A DNA stretch of 64,000 bases from Microbacterium terrisoli. Lineage in GTDB: Bacteria > Actinomycetota > Actinomycetes > Actinomycetales > Microbacteriaceae. The stretch covers positions 3,162,001-3,226,000 of the forward strand of contig NZ_CP133019.1 in NCBI RefSeq assembly GCF_030866805.1. Reading direction: 5' to 3'. A program made the position numbers and the translations under genes. Positions 27,527 to 36,198 of this stretch are shown here, piece by piece (the stretch's first letter is position 1; every line of letters begins with the position of its first letter). Below the pieces are notes generated by a model, which worked only from the letters and a program-made list of their open reading frames with translations, was not told where the DNA came from and did not search any database.

Positions 27527-29491
27527 TCACCAGATGGTGACGCGCTGCTGCTCTGGCAGCCAGAGCGCGTCGGACTCCGTCACATCGAATGCATCATAGA
27601 ACGCGTCGACGTTGCGGACGATCTGATTGCACCGGAACTCGTTCGGCGAGTGCGGGTCGATCGTCAGCAGGCGGATGGTCTCGGCATCCCGGCTCTTCTG
27701 CCGCCAGACCTGCCCCCAGCTCAGCAGCAGCCGTTGCGGGGCCGTGTAGCCGTCGAGCTCACCCGTCGGTTCGCCGGCGGTGGCCAGCGCGTAGGCCTTG
27801 AGGGCGATGCCCAGTCCGCCGAGGTCGCCGATGTTCTCGCCGATCGTCAGCGCACCGTTGACGTGGTGCTCGTCGGACAGACCCTGCGGCACGAGCGCGT
27901 CGTACTGGGCGATGAGGTTCTTCGTGCGCTTTTCGAACGCCGCCCGGTCCTCGTCGGTCCACCAGTCCTGCAGCTTGCCGTCGCCGTCGTAGCGGCTGCC
28001 CTGGTCGTCGAAGCCGTGCCCGATCTCGTGGCCGATGACCGAGCCGATGCCGCCGTAGTTGGCCGCGGCATCGCGCTCGGCGTCGAAGAACGGGTACTGC
28101 AGGATCGCCGCCGGGAACACGATCTCGTTCATGAGCGGGTTGTAGTACGCGTTCACCGTCTGCGGCGTCATGAACCACTCGTCGCGGTCGATGGGTCCGC
28201 CGACCTTCCCCAGCTGCCGGTCGTGCTCGAACACGTGCGCGCGCCGCACGTTGCCCACCAGATCGGTCGCGTCGATCTGCAGCGACGAGTAGTCGCGCCA
28301 GCTGACCGGGTAGCCGATCTTGGGCGTGAACGAGTCGAGCTTGGCCAGCGCGCGCTCACGGGTGTCGGGGCTCATCCACTCCAGCTGCGAGATCGACTGG
28401 CGGTAGGCCTCGATGAGGTTGCCCACCAGCGCGTCCATCGCCTCTTTGGCCGCCGGCGGGAAGTGCCGCTGGACGTACACCTTGCCGACGCCTTCGCCCA
28501 TCGCCGCCTGGACGATGCCGACACCGCGCTTCCACCGCTCGCGGTTGACCGGCACGCCCGTCAGGGCCGTGCCATAGAACGCGAAGTTCGCCTCGATGAA
28601 CGCGTCGGGCAGGAACGGGGCGGCGGAGTGCACGATCTTGAAGCGCAGCCAGTCCTTCCAGTCGGCCAGGCGCTGTTCGGTCACCAGCGCCCCGAGTGCT
28701 TCGAAGAAGCTCGGCTGGGTCACATCGACCTCGTCGAACGCGCTCTCGCGGCCGGGCGCGAGAGCCGCGCGCCAGGGCCCGAGGTCCAGGCCTGCCAGCT
28801 GCTGCAGCTCGTCCCAGGTCTTGAGGTTGTAGGTGGCCACCGCATCGCGGCTGCGCACGTTGTCCCAGTGGTGCGATGCGACGTCGGTCTCGAGCGCGAA
28901 GATCCGCTCGGCGGCGTCGGACGCCCCGGCGATGCCGGCCAGGTCGAGCATGGTGGCGATGTGCGCACGATACTGATCGCGCACCTCGGCGAAGCCGTCG
29001 AGCCGGAAGTAGCTCTCGTCGGGCAGCGTGATGCCGCTCTGCACGAGGAACGGCACGTACCGCTCGGGATTGCCCGGGTCGGGCTCGACGTACACGTCGA
29101 TCAGTCCGCCCACGCCGTCGCGTTCGAGGCGGCCGATGGTCGCCAGCAGCGACGGCACCGAGTCGATCGCGTCGACGGCGGCGAGCTGTTCGACGATGGG
29201 CGCGATTCCCCGCTGTGCGATGCGCTCGGTGTCCATGAAGCTCGTGTACAGGTCGCCGATCTTGCGGGCCTCACTGCCGGCCTCGGCCTGCTGCGACTCT
29301 TCGACGATCGCCCGGACGTCTTTCTCGGCCTGCTCGGCCAAGAAGTGGAACGAGCCCCAGCGGGCCTTGTCGTCAGGGATCTCGGTGTTCTGGATCCACG
29401 TGCCGTTCACGTGGCGGAACAGGTCATCCTGCGGCCGGATCTGCGGGTCGAATGCGTCGACCTCGAGGCCCGAGTGGGGGGAATCGGTCAT
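27527..29491 (-). CDS. pepO: M13-family zinc endopeptidase (PepO/neprilysin type)
   Basis: 654 aa. The zinc site is HEIGH at 488-492 in IGHEIGHGFDDQGSRYD, with Glu552 and Asp556 of GENIGD as third ligand and supporting acid. NPLMNEIVFPAAILQ and the C-terminal FRCNQIVRNVDAFYDAF are family marks. The ATG at 29491 has GGAGAG upstream; sequence beyond it is not coding. There is no signal peptide or membrane anchor, unlike mammalian neprilysin, as usual for bacterial PepO. It is divergent from the MATE exporter gene. Confidence 0.93.
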   Translation of the reverse strand: MTDSPHSGLEVDAFDPQIRPQDDLFRHVNGTWIQNTEIPDDKARWGSFHFLAEQAEKDVRAIVEESQQAEAGSEARKIGDLYTSFMDTERIAQRGIAPIVEQLAAVDAIDSVPSLLATIGRLERDGVGGLIDVYVEPDPGNPERYVPFLVQSGITLPDESYFRLDGFAEVRDQYRAHIATMLDLAGIAGASDAAERIFALETDVASHHWDNVRSRDAVATYNLKTWDELQQLAGLDLGPWRAALAPGRESAFDEVDVTQPSFFEALGALVTEQRLADWKDWLRFKIVHSAAPFLPDAFIEANFAFYGTALTGVPVNRERWKRGVGIVQAAMGEGVGKVYVQRHFPPAAKEAMDALVGNLIEAYRQSISQLEWMSPDTRERALAKLDSFTPKIGYPVSWRDYSSLQIDATDLVGNVRRAHVFEHDRQLGKVGGPIDRDEWFMTPQTVNAYYNPLMNEIVFPAAILQYPFFDAERDAAANYGGIGSVIGHEIGHGFDDQGSRYDGDGKLQDWWTDEDRAAFEKRTKNLIAQYDALVPQGLSDEHHVNGALTIGENIGDLGGLGIALKAYALATAGEPTGELDGYTAPQRLLLSWGQVWRQKSRDAETIRLLTIDPHSPNEFRCNQIVRNVDAFYDAFDVTESDALWLPEQQRVTIW

Positions 29492-29761
29492 GCTCTCCAG
29501 GATAGGCCGCCGGGCACCCGCCCATGCACGCTCGGGATGCCGCATCCTGGTCGTGATCGCATCGTGATCGGCCGTCAGGCGATGCGCGTTCCCGGTGGCA
29601 GCCGGCGGGCGGGAGTGCGTGTGCGCGACCATGTGCTCCGCCGTCGGCGGCACCGTCTGCTGCTGGCTGCCGGGCCGGCACTCGTCGTAGCGCTCGCTCG
29701 ACGCCGGGGCTCTCTGCGCGCTGCGGATGCAACGGATGCGGCGGCCCCCATGGCTCCACCG

Positions 29762-29816
29762 GACGTGCCCAGGACGTGCCCAGGACTCACCCAGGACTGT
29801 CTGAGGACTCACCTAG
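29762..29816 (+). repeat. Five tandem 11-bp repeats upstream of the MATE gene
   Basis: Five consecutive units: GACGTGCCCAG (twice), GACTCACCCAG, GACTGTCTGAG, GACTCACCTAG. The last unit runs into the -10 box. An 11-bp period with (T)CACC cores is how OmpR/PhoB-type response regulators, such as PhoP at PHO boxes, bind. The rest of the 334-nt gap between pepO and the MATE gene (29492-29825) shows nothing else I can name. Confidence 0.7.
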
Positions 29817-29818
29817 GC
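29813..29818 (+). promoter_or_regulatory. -10 box of a leaderless transcript
   Basis: TAGGCT followed by 7 nt and the GTG start of the MATE gene, with no SD sequence between. Start of transcription and translation probably coincide. Confidence 0.55.
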
Positions 29819-29825
29819 TCGAACA

Positions 29826-31148
29826 GTGAGCACTCCCGGCGCCGTGAACCGCGACATCCTGCGCCTCGCGGTGCCGGCGCTGGGTGCCCTGATCGCCGAG
29901 CCGATGTTCCTGATCGTCGACTCCGCACTGGTCGGGCACCTCGGCGTCGTGCCGCTGGCAGCGCTGGGCATCGCCTCGGCCGTCTTGCAGACGATCGTCG
30001 GGCTCATGGTGTTCCTCGCCTATTCGACGACTCCCGCCGTCGCCCGCCGGTTCGGTGCGGGCGATCGGTCACGCGCCGTGTCGGCGGGCATCGACGGCAT
30101 GTGGCTGGCGCTGGGCCTGGGCGCCCTGCTCGCCCTCGTCGGTTACCTCGCCGCACCGGGGCTGGTGGCGCTGTTCGGGCCGGGGCCCGAGGTGGCCGCC
30201 GAAGCCCGCATCTACCTCGGCATCTCGATGTGGGGGCTGCCGGCGATGCTCATCGTGTTCGCGGCGACAGGTCTGCTGCGCGGCATGCAAGACACGGTGA
30301 CGCCCCTGTGGATCGCCGGCATCGGCTTCGCCGCCAACGCCGCCCTGAACGCGCTGTTCATCTACGGACTCCGCTGGGGCATCGCCGGCTCCGCCGCCGG
30401 AACCGTCGTCGCCCAGTGGGGCATGGTCGCCGCCTACGCAGTCGTAGTGGGAAGGCTCGCACGCCGGCACGAGGCATCCCTGCGTCCTCAACGCGAAGGA
30501 GTGCGCAACACCGCCCGTGCGGGCGGTTGGCTGTTCCTGCGCACAGTGTCGCTGCGCGTCGCGCTGCTGGCCACGGTCGCGGTGGCCACCGCATTCGGCA
30601 CACCGGAGCTCGCCGGCTGGCAGGTCGCGTTCACGATCTTCTCGACGGCGGCGTTCGCGCTGGACGCGCTGGCCATCGCCGCACAGGCCCTGATCGGCAA
30701 GCAGCTGGGGGCCGGGGCGACATCCAGTGTGCGCCTCGTGCTGCGACGCACCCTCGCGTGGGGTGCGGGCTTCGGCGTAGTGGTCGGGGTCGTCATCGGC
30801 GGCCTGTCCGGCTGGATCGGGATGCTGTTCACCGGCGATCCTGTCCTGGCCGCCCTCGCACAGCCCGCGCTGATGGTGCTGGCGGTCGCCCAGCCGGTGT
30901 GCGGCGTCGTGTTCGTGCTCGACGGCGTGCTGATGGGCGCCAACGACGCTCGCTACCTCGCAATCGCGGGCGGCCTGAACCTCGTCGTATATGTACCGAC
31001 CCTGATCGCGCTCTGGCTGTGGCATCCCGGCGGCGCGGCCGGACTCACGTGGCTTGCCGTCGCGTTCTTCGGCGTATACATGCTCGCGCGGCTGGTGACA
31101 CTGGGGTGGCGCATCCGTCGTCCGGAGTGGATGCGCCAGCCAGCATGA
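29826..31148 (+). CDS. MATE-family multidrug/metabolite exporter (DinF-like)
   Basis: 440-aa membrane protein with about 12 segments in two homologous halves. MATE features are visible: LAVPALGALIAEPMFLIVDSALVGHLG at the N-terminus in successive blocks, GRMQ-like LLRGMQDTVTPLWIAGIGF, and in the second half DALAIAAQALIGKQLGAG. These proteins export cationic drugs or metabolites using Na+ or H+. The GTG start lacks an SD and follows a TAGGCT -10 box by 7 nt. The 11-bp repeat array upstream suggests control by a response regulator. Confidence 0.9.
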   Translation: MSTPGAVNRDILRLAVPALGALIAEPMFLIVDSALVGHLGVVPLAALGIASAVLQTIVGLMVFLAYSTTPAVARRFGAGDRSRAVSAGIDGMWLALGLGALLALVGYLAAPGLVALFGPGPEVAAEARIYLGISMWGLPAMLIVFAATGLLRGMQDTVTPLWIAGIGFAANAALNALFIYGLRWGIAGSAAGTVVAQWGMVAAYAVVVGRLARRHEASLRPQREGVRNTARAGGWLFLRTVSLRVALLATVAVATAFGTPELAGWQVAFTIFSTAAFALDALAIAAQALIGKQLGAGATSSVRLVLRRTLAWGAGFGVVVGVVIGGLSGWIGMLFTGDPVLAALAQPALMVLAVAQPVCGVVFVLDGVLMGANDARYLAIAGGLNLVVYVPTLIALWLWHPGGAAGLTWLAVAFFGVYMLARLVTLGWRIRRPEWMRQPA

Positions 31149-31173
31149 CCGCGCGAGACTGCGCTGCCGCGGA

Positions 31174-31201
31174 CTCAGTCGCGCGGCCTCAGTCGCGCGG
31201 C
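31174..31201. repeat. 14-bp tandem duplication at a stop codon
   Basis: CTCAGTCGCGCGGC occurs twice in direct succession. It contains the TGA of the minus-strand reductase gene, so a second in-frame-looking copy of the gene end follows the real one. Replication slippage is the simple explanation. Confidence 0.6.
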
Positions 31202-31605
31202 CTCAGCCGTACGACGGGGATCACCCGCGACGTGCGCTTCTCATACTCTGCGAAGCCGGGGGACGCGGTGGTGAACTGCTTCCAGGCGGCATCGCGCTCG
31301 GCGCCCTCGAGCACTGTGGCGTGCACCGCGACGGTACCGTCGTCGGCCGTCTCGATCTCGACGTCGGGGTGGGCGACGAGATTGTGGAACCACCCCGGAT
31401 TGTCGTCGGCGCCCGCCTTGGACGCGGCGACCAGCCAGCCGCCCTGTTCACGGATGCCCCTGACCGGCGTCACGCGCGACGCGCCGCTGCGCGCCCCGAC
31501 GTGGTGCAGCAGCACAAGGCTGCGACCGAAGTTCGCCACGGTTCCACCGGTGCGGTGGAACTCCTCGATGATCGCGTCATTGTGTCCCGCGTACGGACTG
31601 CTCAT
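31189..31605 (-). CDS. F420/deazaflavin-dependent nitroreductase-family protein
   Basis: 138 aa from the ATG at 31605 (GAGAGGA upstream). A small split-barrel protein of the Ddn/DUF385 family, common in actinobacteria and using F420H2 as hydride donor. Typical parts: LVLLHHVGARSGASRVTPV, GGWLVAASKAGADDNPGWFHNL and the C-terminal YEKRTSRVIPVVRLRP. Substrates of most members are unknown; quinones and nitroaromatics are reduced by some. It is convergent with the MATE gene. Confidence 0.88.
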   Translation of the reverse strand: MSSPYAGHNDAIIEEFHRTGGTVANFGRSLVLLHHVGARSGASRVTPVRGIREQGGWLVAASKAGADDNPGWFHNLVAHPDVEIETADDGTVAVHATVLEGAERDAAWKQFTTASPGFAEYEKRTSRVIPVVRLRPRD

Positions 31606-31657
31606 GGGATTCCTCTCGTTCACGTCTCAGATTCGAGCATCTCACCCGAGCTCCCGG

Positions 31658-32287
31658 TCAAGCCCAGCGGCGGCACCACTCGTACATGATCACCGCGGCG
31701 GCCGCCCCGGCATTGATCGAGCGCGTCGAGCCGTACTGGATGATCTCGACGTGACCGGATGCCGCGGCCAGCGCCTCGTCCGAGAGCCCGGGGCCCTCCT
31801 GCCCGAACAGCAGCACGCACTTCTCCGGCAGGTCGGCGTCGTACAGCGACCGCGACCCGGTGACGTTGTCGACCGCGACGATCGGTAGGGATGCGGCATC
31901 CGCCCACTGCGCGAAGGCGGCGATGTCGTCATGATGCTCGATGTGCTGGTAGCGGTCGGTCACCATCGCACCGCGCCGGTTCCACCGCCGGCGCCCGATG
32001 ATGTGCACCGCCTCAGCGCCGAACGCATTGGCGCTGCGCACGATCGAGCCGATGTTCATGTCGTGCTGCCAGTTCTCGATCGCGACGTGGAACGGGTGGC
32101 GCCGCGTGTCGAGGTCGGCGACGATGGCCTCCATGCTCCAGTACCGGTAGCGGTCGATCACGTTGCGGCGGTCGCCGTGGGCGAGCAGATCGGGGTCGTA
32201 TCGCGGGTCGTCCGGCCACTCGGCCTTGCCGCCCGGCCACGGCCCGACGCCGTAGTCGGGTTCGGGCGCGTCGGGCTCAGCAGTCAC
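31658..32287 (-). CDS. SpoU/TrmH-family RNA 2'-O-methyltransferase
   Basis: 209-aa SPOUT methyltransferase using S-adenosylmethionine on tRNA or rRNA ribose. The three family motifs are present: motif 1 NIGSIVRSANAFGAEAVH, motif 2 LLFGQEGPGLS, motif 3 IIQYGSTRSINAGAAAAV, which together form the knotted SAM site. The N-terminal 50 residues are Pro/Asp-rich and variable. Target position cannot be told from sequence. It is divergent from mntH. Confidence 0.92.
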   Translation of the reverse strand: MTAEPDAPEPDYGVGPWPGGKAEWPDDPRYDPDLLAHGDRRNVIDRYRYWSMEAIVADLDTRRHPFHVAIENWQHDMNIGSIVRSANAFGAEAVHIIGRRRWNRRGAMVTDRYQHIEHHDDIAAFAQWADAASLPIVAVDNVTGSRSLYDADLPEKCVLLFGQEGPGLSDEALAAASGHVEIIQYGSTRSINAGAAAAVIMYEWCRRWA

Positions 32288-32342
32288 CGATCCAGGCTAG
32301 TCGCCCCCGGCTGCCCCTCGCCCCGGGCGAGGACCACCAATC

Positions 32343-32358
32343 TTTCGGTGCACCGAAA
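32343..32358. promoter_or_regulatory. MntR-type operator upstream of mntH
   Basis: Perfect 16-bp palindrome TTTCGGTGCACCGAAA, ending 20 nt before the mntH start. The following operon ends with a DtxR/MntR-family repressor gene, so manganese-dependent repression at this site is likely. Confidence 0.65.
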
Positions 32359-32377
32359 ACAGGAGTAGAATGTCGGC

Positions 32378-33637
32378 GTGCCCAAAGCAGCGGCCGTGAG
32401 CCGCGAAGCGACGTTTGGTGCCCGCTCTGCGACTTCCGGGCCGGGCCGCAGGGCATGGATGCTGGGGCCCGCCCTCGTGGCCGGTGTCGCCTACCTCGAC
32501 CCGGGCAATGTCGCCAGCAACATGACCGCCGGCGCCCGGTACGGCTACCTGCTGGTGTGGGTGGTGGTGCTGGGCAACCTCATCGCCTGGCTCGTGCAAT
32601 ACCTGTCGGCCAAGCTCGGAGTGGTCACCGGTCGCAGCCTTCCCGAACTGCTGGGAACCCGCTTCCATCGCAAGGGAACCAGGATCGCATACTGGGTGCA
32701 GGCCGAGCTCGTCGCGATCGCCACCGACGTGGCCGAAGTGATCGGCGGCGCCGTCGCCCTGCAACTGCTGTTCGGGCTGCCGTTGGTGGCCGGCGGGGTC
32801 ATCACGGGCGTCGTCTCGCTCGGCCTGCTGGCCGTGCAGCGACAGCCGCGCACGTTCGAGTTCGTCATCATGGGCCTGGTCGCCGTGATCGCGGTGGGAT
32901 TCGTCGCGGGTGTCTTCGTCGCACCGCCGCACCCACACGACGTCGTCGCCGGGCTCGTCCCCCGGTTCGACGGGTCGGGGTCCGTGCTGCTGGCAGCCTC
33001 GATCCTGGGGGCGACGATCATGCCGCACGCGGTCTACGCCCACTCCGCGCTGGCCCGCGACAGGTTCGCGCTGACGCAGCTGCCCATTCCGCGCCTGCTG
33101 CGCGCGACCCGGTGGGACGTGTCGATCGCGATGGCCGTGGCAGGCGCCGTCAACGTGTGCATCCTGCTGCTGGCCGCCACCGCCCTGTCGGGTGCGGGCG
33201 GCACCGACACGCTCGAGGGCGCGTACGCGGCGCTGCGTGACGGCATCGGACCGGTCGTGGCCACCCTGTTCGCGGTGGGGCTTCTGGCCAGCGGCCTTGC
33301 CAGCACCTCGGTCGGCGCGTACGCCGGGGCCGAGATCATGCACGGGCTGCTGCGCACGGGCATCCCCCTGCTCGTGCGCCGCGCCATCTCGCTGGTTCCG
33401 GCGCTGCTGCTGCTGGTCGTCGACGCCGATCCGACCCAGGCCCTCGTGCTCAGCCAGGTGGTGCTGTCGTTCGGCATTCCGTTCGCGCTGATCCCGCTGA
33501 TCTCCCTCACCGCGCGGCGGGAGGTGCTCGGCCGATACCGCAACCGGGTGCTGACCAGCGCCGCGGGGGTGGCGGCATCCCTCTTCCTCATCGTGTTGAA
33601 CGGGATGCTGCTGGTGATGCTGACCGCGGGAGTCTGA
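32378..33637 (+). CDS. mntH: Nramp-family divalent metal transporter
   Basis: 419-aa proton-coupled Mn2+/Fe2+ importer with about 11 membrane segments. The metal-binding motif DPGN is in AYLDPGNVASNMT (about residues 38-50) and the second-site motif is MPHAVYAHSAL in segment 6, the bacterial MPH form. The GTG start follows AGGAG. A perfect palindrome lies just upstream and a DtxR/MntR gene follows 23 nt after the stop, so the pair forms a self-regulated manganese uptake unit. Confidence 0.92.
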   Translation: MPKAAAVSREATFGARSATSGPGRRAWMLGPALVAGVAYLDPGNVASNMTAGARYGYLLVWVVVLGNLIAWLVQYLSAKLGVVTGRSLPELLGTRFHRKGTRIAYWVQAELVAIATDVAEVIGGAVALQLLFGLPLVAGGVITGVVSLGLLAVQRQPRTFEFVIMGLVAVIAVGFVAGVFVAPPHPHDVVAGLVPRFDGSGSVLLAASILGATIMPHAVYAHSALARDRFALTQLPIPRLLRATRWDVSIAMAVAGAVNVCILLLAATALSGAGGTDTLEGAYAALRDGIGPVVATLFAVGLLASGLASTSVGAYAGAEIMHGLLRTGIPLLVRRAISLVPALLLLVVDADPTQALVLSQVVLSFGIPFALIPLISLTARREVLGRYRNRVLTSAAGVAASLFLIVLNGMLLVMLTAGV

Positions 33638-33648
33638 GCCCACGCGGC

Positions 33649-33654
33649 TACCCT
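33649..33654 (+). promoter_or_regulatory. -10-like box before mntR
   Basis: TACCCT then GGGGGG then ATG: a TAnnnT box 6 nt from the start. It could give a leaderless mntR transcript in addition to readthrough from mntH, though the G-run could also serve as a weak SD. Confidence 0.4.
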
Positions 33655-33660
33655 GGGGGG

Positions 33661-34317
33661 ATGCCCAGCCCCGCTCAGACCTCGAGCCCCGCGGCCGACG
33701 ACTACCTGAAGACGATCTACCACCACACCGAGTGGCAGGACAGGCGGATCACGCCGTCGCAGCTGGCCGCCGTGCTCGGATTGGCGCCTTCGAGCGTGAC
33801 CGAGATGGTCAAGAAGCTCGTCGCGCAAGGGCTCGTCGCGCACCGGCCGTACGGCCCCATCGCGCTGACGGCCGACGGCGAGCGGCGAGCGGCCGCGATC
33901 ATCCGGCGGCACCGTCTGATCGAGACCTGGCTGGTGCGCGAATACGACTACACGTGGGACGAAGTGCACGACGAGGCCGAGGTGCTCGAGCATGCGCTCA
34001 GCGACCGACTGCTGGACCGCATCGACGACCGGCTCGGCCGCCCGCGGGTCGACCCGCACGGCGACGCGATCCCCGACGCCGACGGACACGTGCGCCGCGA
34101 GCGGTTCGTGCTGCTGCGGGATGCCGAGCCGGGCCACCGCGGCAGCGTGCTGCGCGTCAGCGACCGCGACCCCGAGCTGCTGCGCGCCCTGGAGAACGCG
34201 GGGCTGCATCTGGGCTGCCGCATCGAGGTGCTCGGGGCGCACGAGGTGCGCATCCAGGATGCTGCGGCCATCACGATCCCCGATGGTGCGCTCGACGCGG
34301 TGTGGCTGACCCTCTGA
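33661..34317 (+). CDS. mntR: DtxR/MntR-family metal-dependent repressor
   Basis: 218 aa. Winged helix (about 12-75: DDYLKTIYHHTEW, SQLAAVLGLAPSSVTEMVKKLVAQGLV), dimerisation and metal-binding domain (about 76-150, with ALTADGERRAAAIIRRHRLIE and the acidic/His segment DEVHDEAEVLEHALS), and a C-terminal FeoA/SH3-like domain (about 155-218). The three-domain form is that of DtxR/IdeR/MntR in actinobacteria. Next to mntH it most likely senses Mn2+ and represses the transporter at the palindrome upstream. Confidence 0.9.
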   Translation: MPSPAQTSSPAADDYLKTIYHHTEWQDRRITPSQLAAVLGLAPSSVTEMVKKLVAQGLVAHRPYGPIALTADGERRAAAIIRRHRLIETWLVREYDYTWDEVHDEAEVLEHALSDRLLDRIDDRLGRPRVDPHGDAIPDADGHVRRERFVLLRDAEPGHRGSVLRVSDRDPELLRALENAGLHLGCRIEVLGAHEVRIQDAAAITIPDGALDAVWLTL

Positions 34318-34329
34318 CCGCCGCCGACT

Positions 34330-35316
34330 TCAGCGGAACCGTCGACGCGCCCGCGCCGCCTTCTCGAACGGCCAGCGCACGCGGGTCGCGTTCTCGCAGT
34401 ACTCCCACAGGCGGGCGCCCAGCGCCGGGTCGCGCGTGAGCCTGACGGGCGTGGCACGGCGCGGCGTGCCGTGCACGATGAACCGTGGGCCGACGAACTG
34501 CCCGCCCTCGATCTCGGGATCGACCAGCGCCCGCACGAGGCTGTGCGCGCCGCTCTGCTTGGACTGCGAGATGGGCGTCTGCAGGTTGTCGACGAAACGC
34601 TTGAACCGCGCCGGTTCGTTGACTCCGCGCACGCCGGGCGAGCGCCCGCTGATCGAATACCCGGGGTGGGCAACGACGCTGGATGCCGGCACCCCGGCGG
34701 CCCGCAGTCGCCGGTCGGCTTCGAGCCCGAGTACGGTGGTGGCCACTTTCGACTGCACATACGCGCGCCACGGCGTATATCCCTCCACCAGTTCAGGGTC
34801 GGTGGGGTCGGTGGCGCCCATGGCGGTGGACATGCTGCCCAGCCACACCATCCGCCCGCCGACCACCGCGAGATTCTGCAGCAGCTCGCCGGCCAGCGAG
34901 AAGTGGCCGAGCACGTTCGTCGCGAACACGAGTTCGTGGCCGCCCGCGGTCTGACGCTGCTTGGGCGGATGCACGATCCCGGCATTGAGCAGCACACCGT
35001 GCAGCGGTCCGCGGGCGCGTGCCGTGGCTGCGGCCGCCCGGATCGAGCCGAAGTTGCTCGTGTCCAGCAGCAGCGTCTCGACGGTGCCGGGCTCGGGCGA
35101 CCAGTCGTCGGCCGCGGCATCCGTCACCCGCCGTTCGACTGCGGCGTGCGCAGCGGCGAGGCGTTTGGGATGACGCCCCGTCATGATCACGTGCGCTCCG
35201 GCCGCGACGAGCTGCTCGGAGGCGAAATATCCCAGACCACGCGTGGACCCCGTGATCAGGTAGCGCCTGCCGCTGAGGTCCGGCAGACGCCGCGTGTCCC
35301 AACCGTCGCGTGCCAC
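34330..35316 (-). CDS. Short-chain dehydrogenase, retinol-dehydrogenase-like
   Basis: 328 aa from a GTG at 35316. The NAD(P) motif TGSTRGLG is at about 23-30, followed by LNAGIVHP, a serine in WLGSMST and the catalytic YVQSK. The long C-terminal part (about 235-328) is rich in Arg. It resembles the WW-oxidoreductase/retinol dehydrogenase-like SDR group, whose bacterial substrates are mostly unknown. It is convergent with mntR, 12 nt away, and has no link with the aromatic genes. Confidence 0.85.
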   Translation of the reverse strand: MARDGWDTRRLPDLSGRRYLITGSTRGLGYFASEQLVAAGAHVIMTGRHPKRLAAAHAAVERRVTDAAADDWSPEPGTVETLLLDTSNFGSIRAAAATARARGPLHGVLLNAGIVHPPKQRQTAGGHELVFATNVLGHFSLAGELLQNLAVVGGRMVWLGSMSTAMGATDPTDPELVEGYTPWRAYVQSKVATTVLGLEADRRLRAAGVPASSVVAHPGYSISGRSPGVRGVNEPARFKRFVDNLQTPISQSKQSGAHSLVRALVDPEIEGGQFVGPRFIVHGTPRRATPVRLTRDPALGARLWEYCENATRVRWPFEKAARARRRFR

Positions 35317-35402
35317 ACTCCGAGCCTACGCGTGCCGCCGTTCGCCGATGCGGAACAGCGACGGCGACGCGCGCAACGTTCCGACAGTCGTGGTCGGCCC
35401 GA

Positions 35403-35408
35403 TACGCT
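35403..35408 (+). promoter_or_regulatory. -10 box of a leaderless transcript
   Basis: TACGCT followed by 6 nt and the ATG of the HAD phosphatase gene; no SD is visible. Confidence 0.5.
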
Positions 35409-35414
35409 GGCCCC

Positions 35415-36188
35415 ATGCGGACCCGTGCCGATATCGACTGCTGGCTCACCGACATGGACGGCGTGCTCGTCCATGACAACCGACCGATCCCCGGAGCGGC
35501 CGAACTGCTCGCGCAATGGCGGGATGCCGACATCCCGTTCCTCGTGCTGACGAACAATCCGATCTTCACGCGGCGCGATCTGTCGGCCCGACTCGCGCAG
35601 TCGGGCCTGGACGTGCCCGAGGATCGCATCTGGACCTCGGCGCTGGCGACCGCGCAGTTCCTGAAGACTCAGATGCCGGGCGGCTCGGCGTTCGTGATCG
35701 GCGAGGCGGGGCTGACCACGGCCCTGCACGAGGCCGGATTCATCATGACCGAGACCCAGCCCGACTACGTCGTGGTCGGCGAGACCCGCCAGTATTCGTT
35801 CGAGGCGATCACCCAGGCGATCCGGTTCATCGGCGCCGGCGCCAGATTCATCATCACGAACCCCGACGCGACCGGACCGACGCCGTCGGGCATCGTCCCG
35901 GCGACCGGATCGTTCGCCGCGCTCATCACGAAGGCGACGGGCCGCGAGCCGTACGTGGTCGGCAAGCCCAACCCGATGATGTTCCGCTCGGCCATGAACC
36001 AGATCGGCGCGCACTCCGAGAACACCGGCATGATCGGCGACCGCATGGACACCGACGTCATCGCCGGCATCGAGGCAGGACTGCACACGGTGCTCGTGCT
36101 CACCGGCATCAGCGACCGCTCCGAGGTCGAACGCTACCCGTTCCGCCCCGACGAGATCGTCGATTCGGTGGCCGACCTCGTGCAGTGA
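35415..36188 (+). CDS. HAD-superfamily phosphatase, NagD type
   Basis: 257 aa. HAD motif I is DMDGVL with nucleophile Asp13 and acid Asp15, motif II VLTNN, the lysine in VVGKPNPMMF and motif IV GDRMDTDV. The large alpha/beta cap between motifs II and III places it with NagD/p-nitrophenyl phosphatase (type IIA). These dephosphorylate nucleotides or sugar phosphates. The ATG at 35415 is chosen for the TACGCT box and the start of homology; upstream in-frame sequence is not conserved-looking. Confidence 0.9.
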   Translation: MRTRADIDCWLTDMDGVLVHDNRPIPGAAELLAQWRDADIPFLVLTNNPIFTRRDLSARLAQSGLDVPEDRIWTSALATAQFLKTQMPGGSAFVIGEAGLTTALHEAGFIMTETQPDYVVVGETRQYSFEAITQAIRFIGAGARFIITNPDATGPTPSGIVPATGSFAALITKATGREPYVVGKPNPMMFRSAMNQIGAHSENTGMIGDRMDTDVIAGIEAGLHTVLVLTGISDRSEVERYPFRPDEIVDSVADLVQ

Positions 36189-36198
36189 CCTCTCCGCG

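Noticed and set aside
27443..31888. A very long plus-strand open frame of about 1480 codons
   Set aside because: It is antisense to pepO and passes across the MATE gene in another frame; composition is Arg/Pro/His-rich with no domain, as expected from G/C-biased codons on the other strand.
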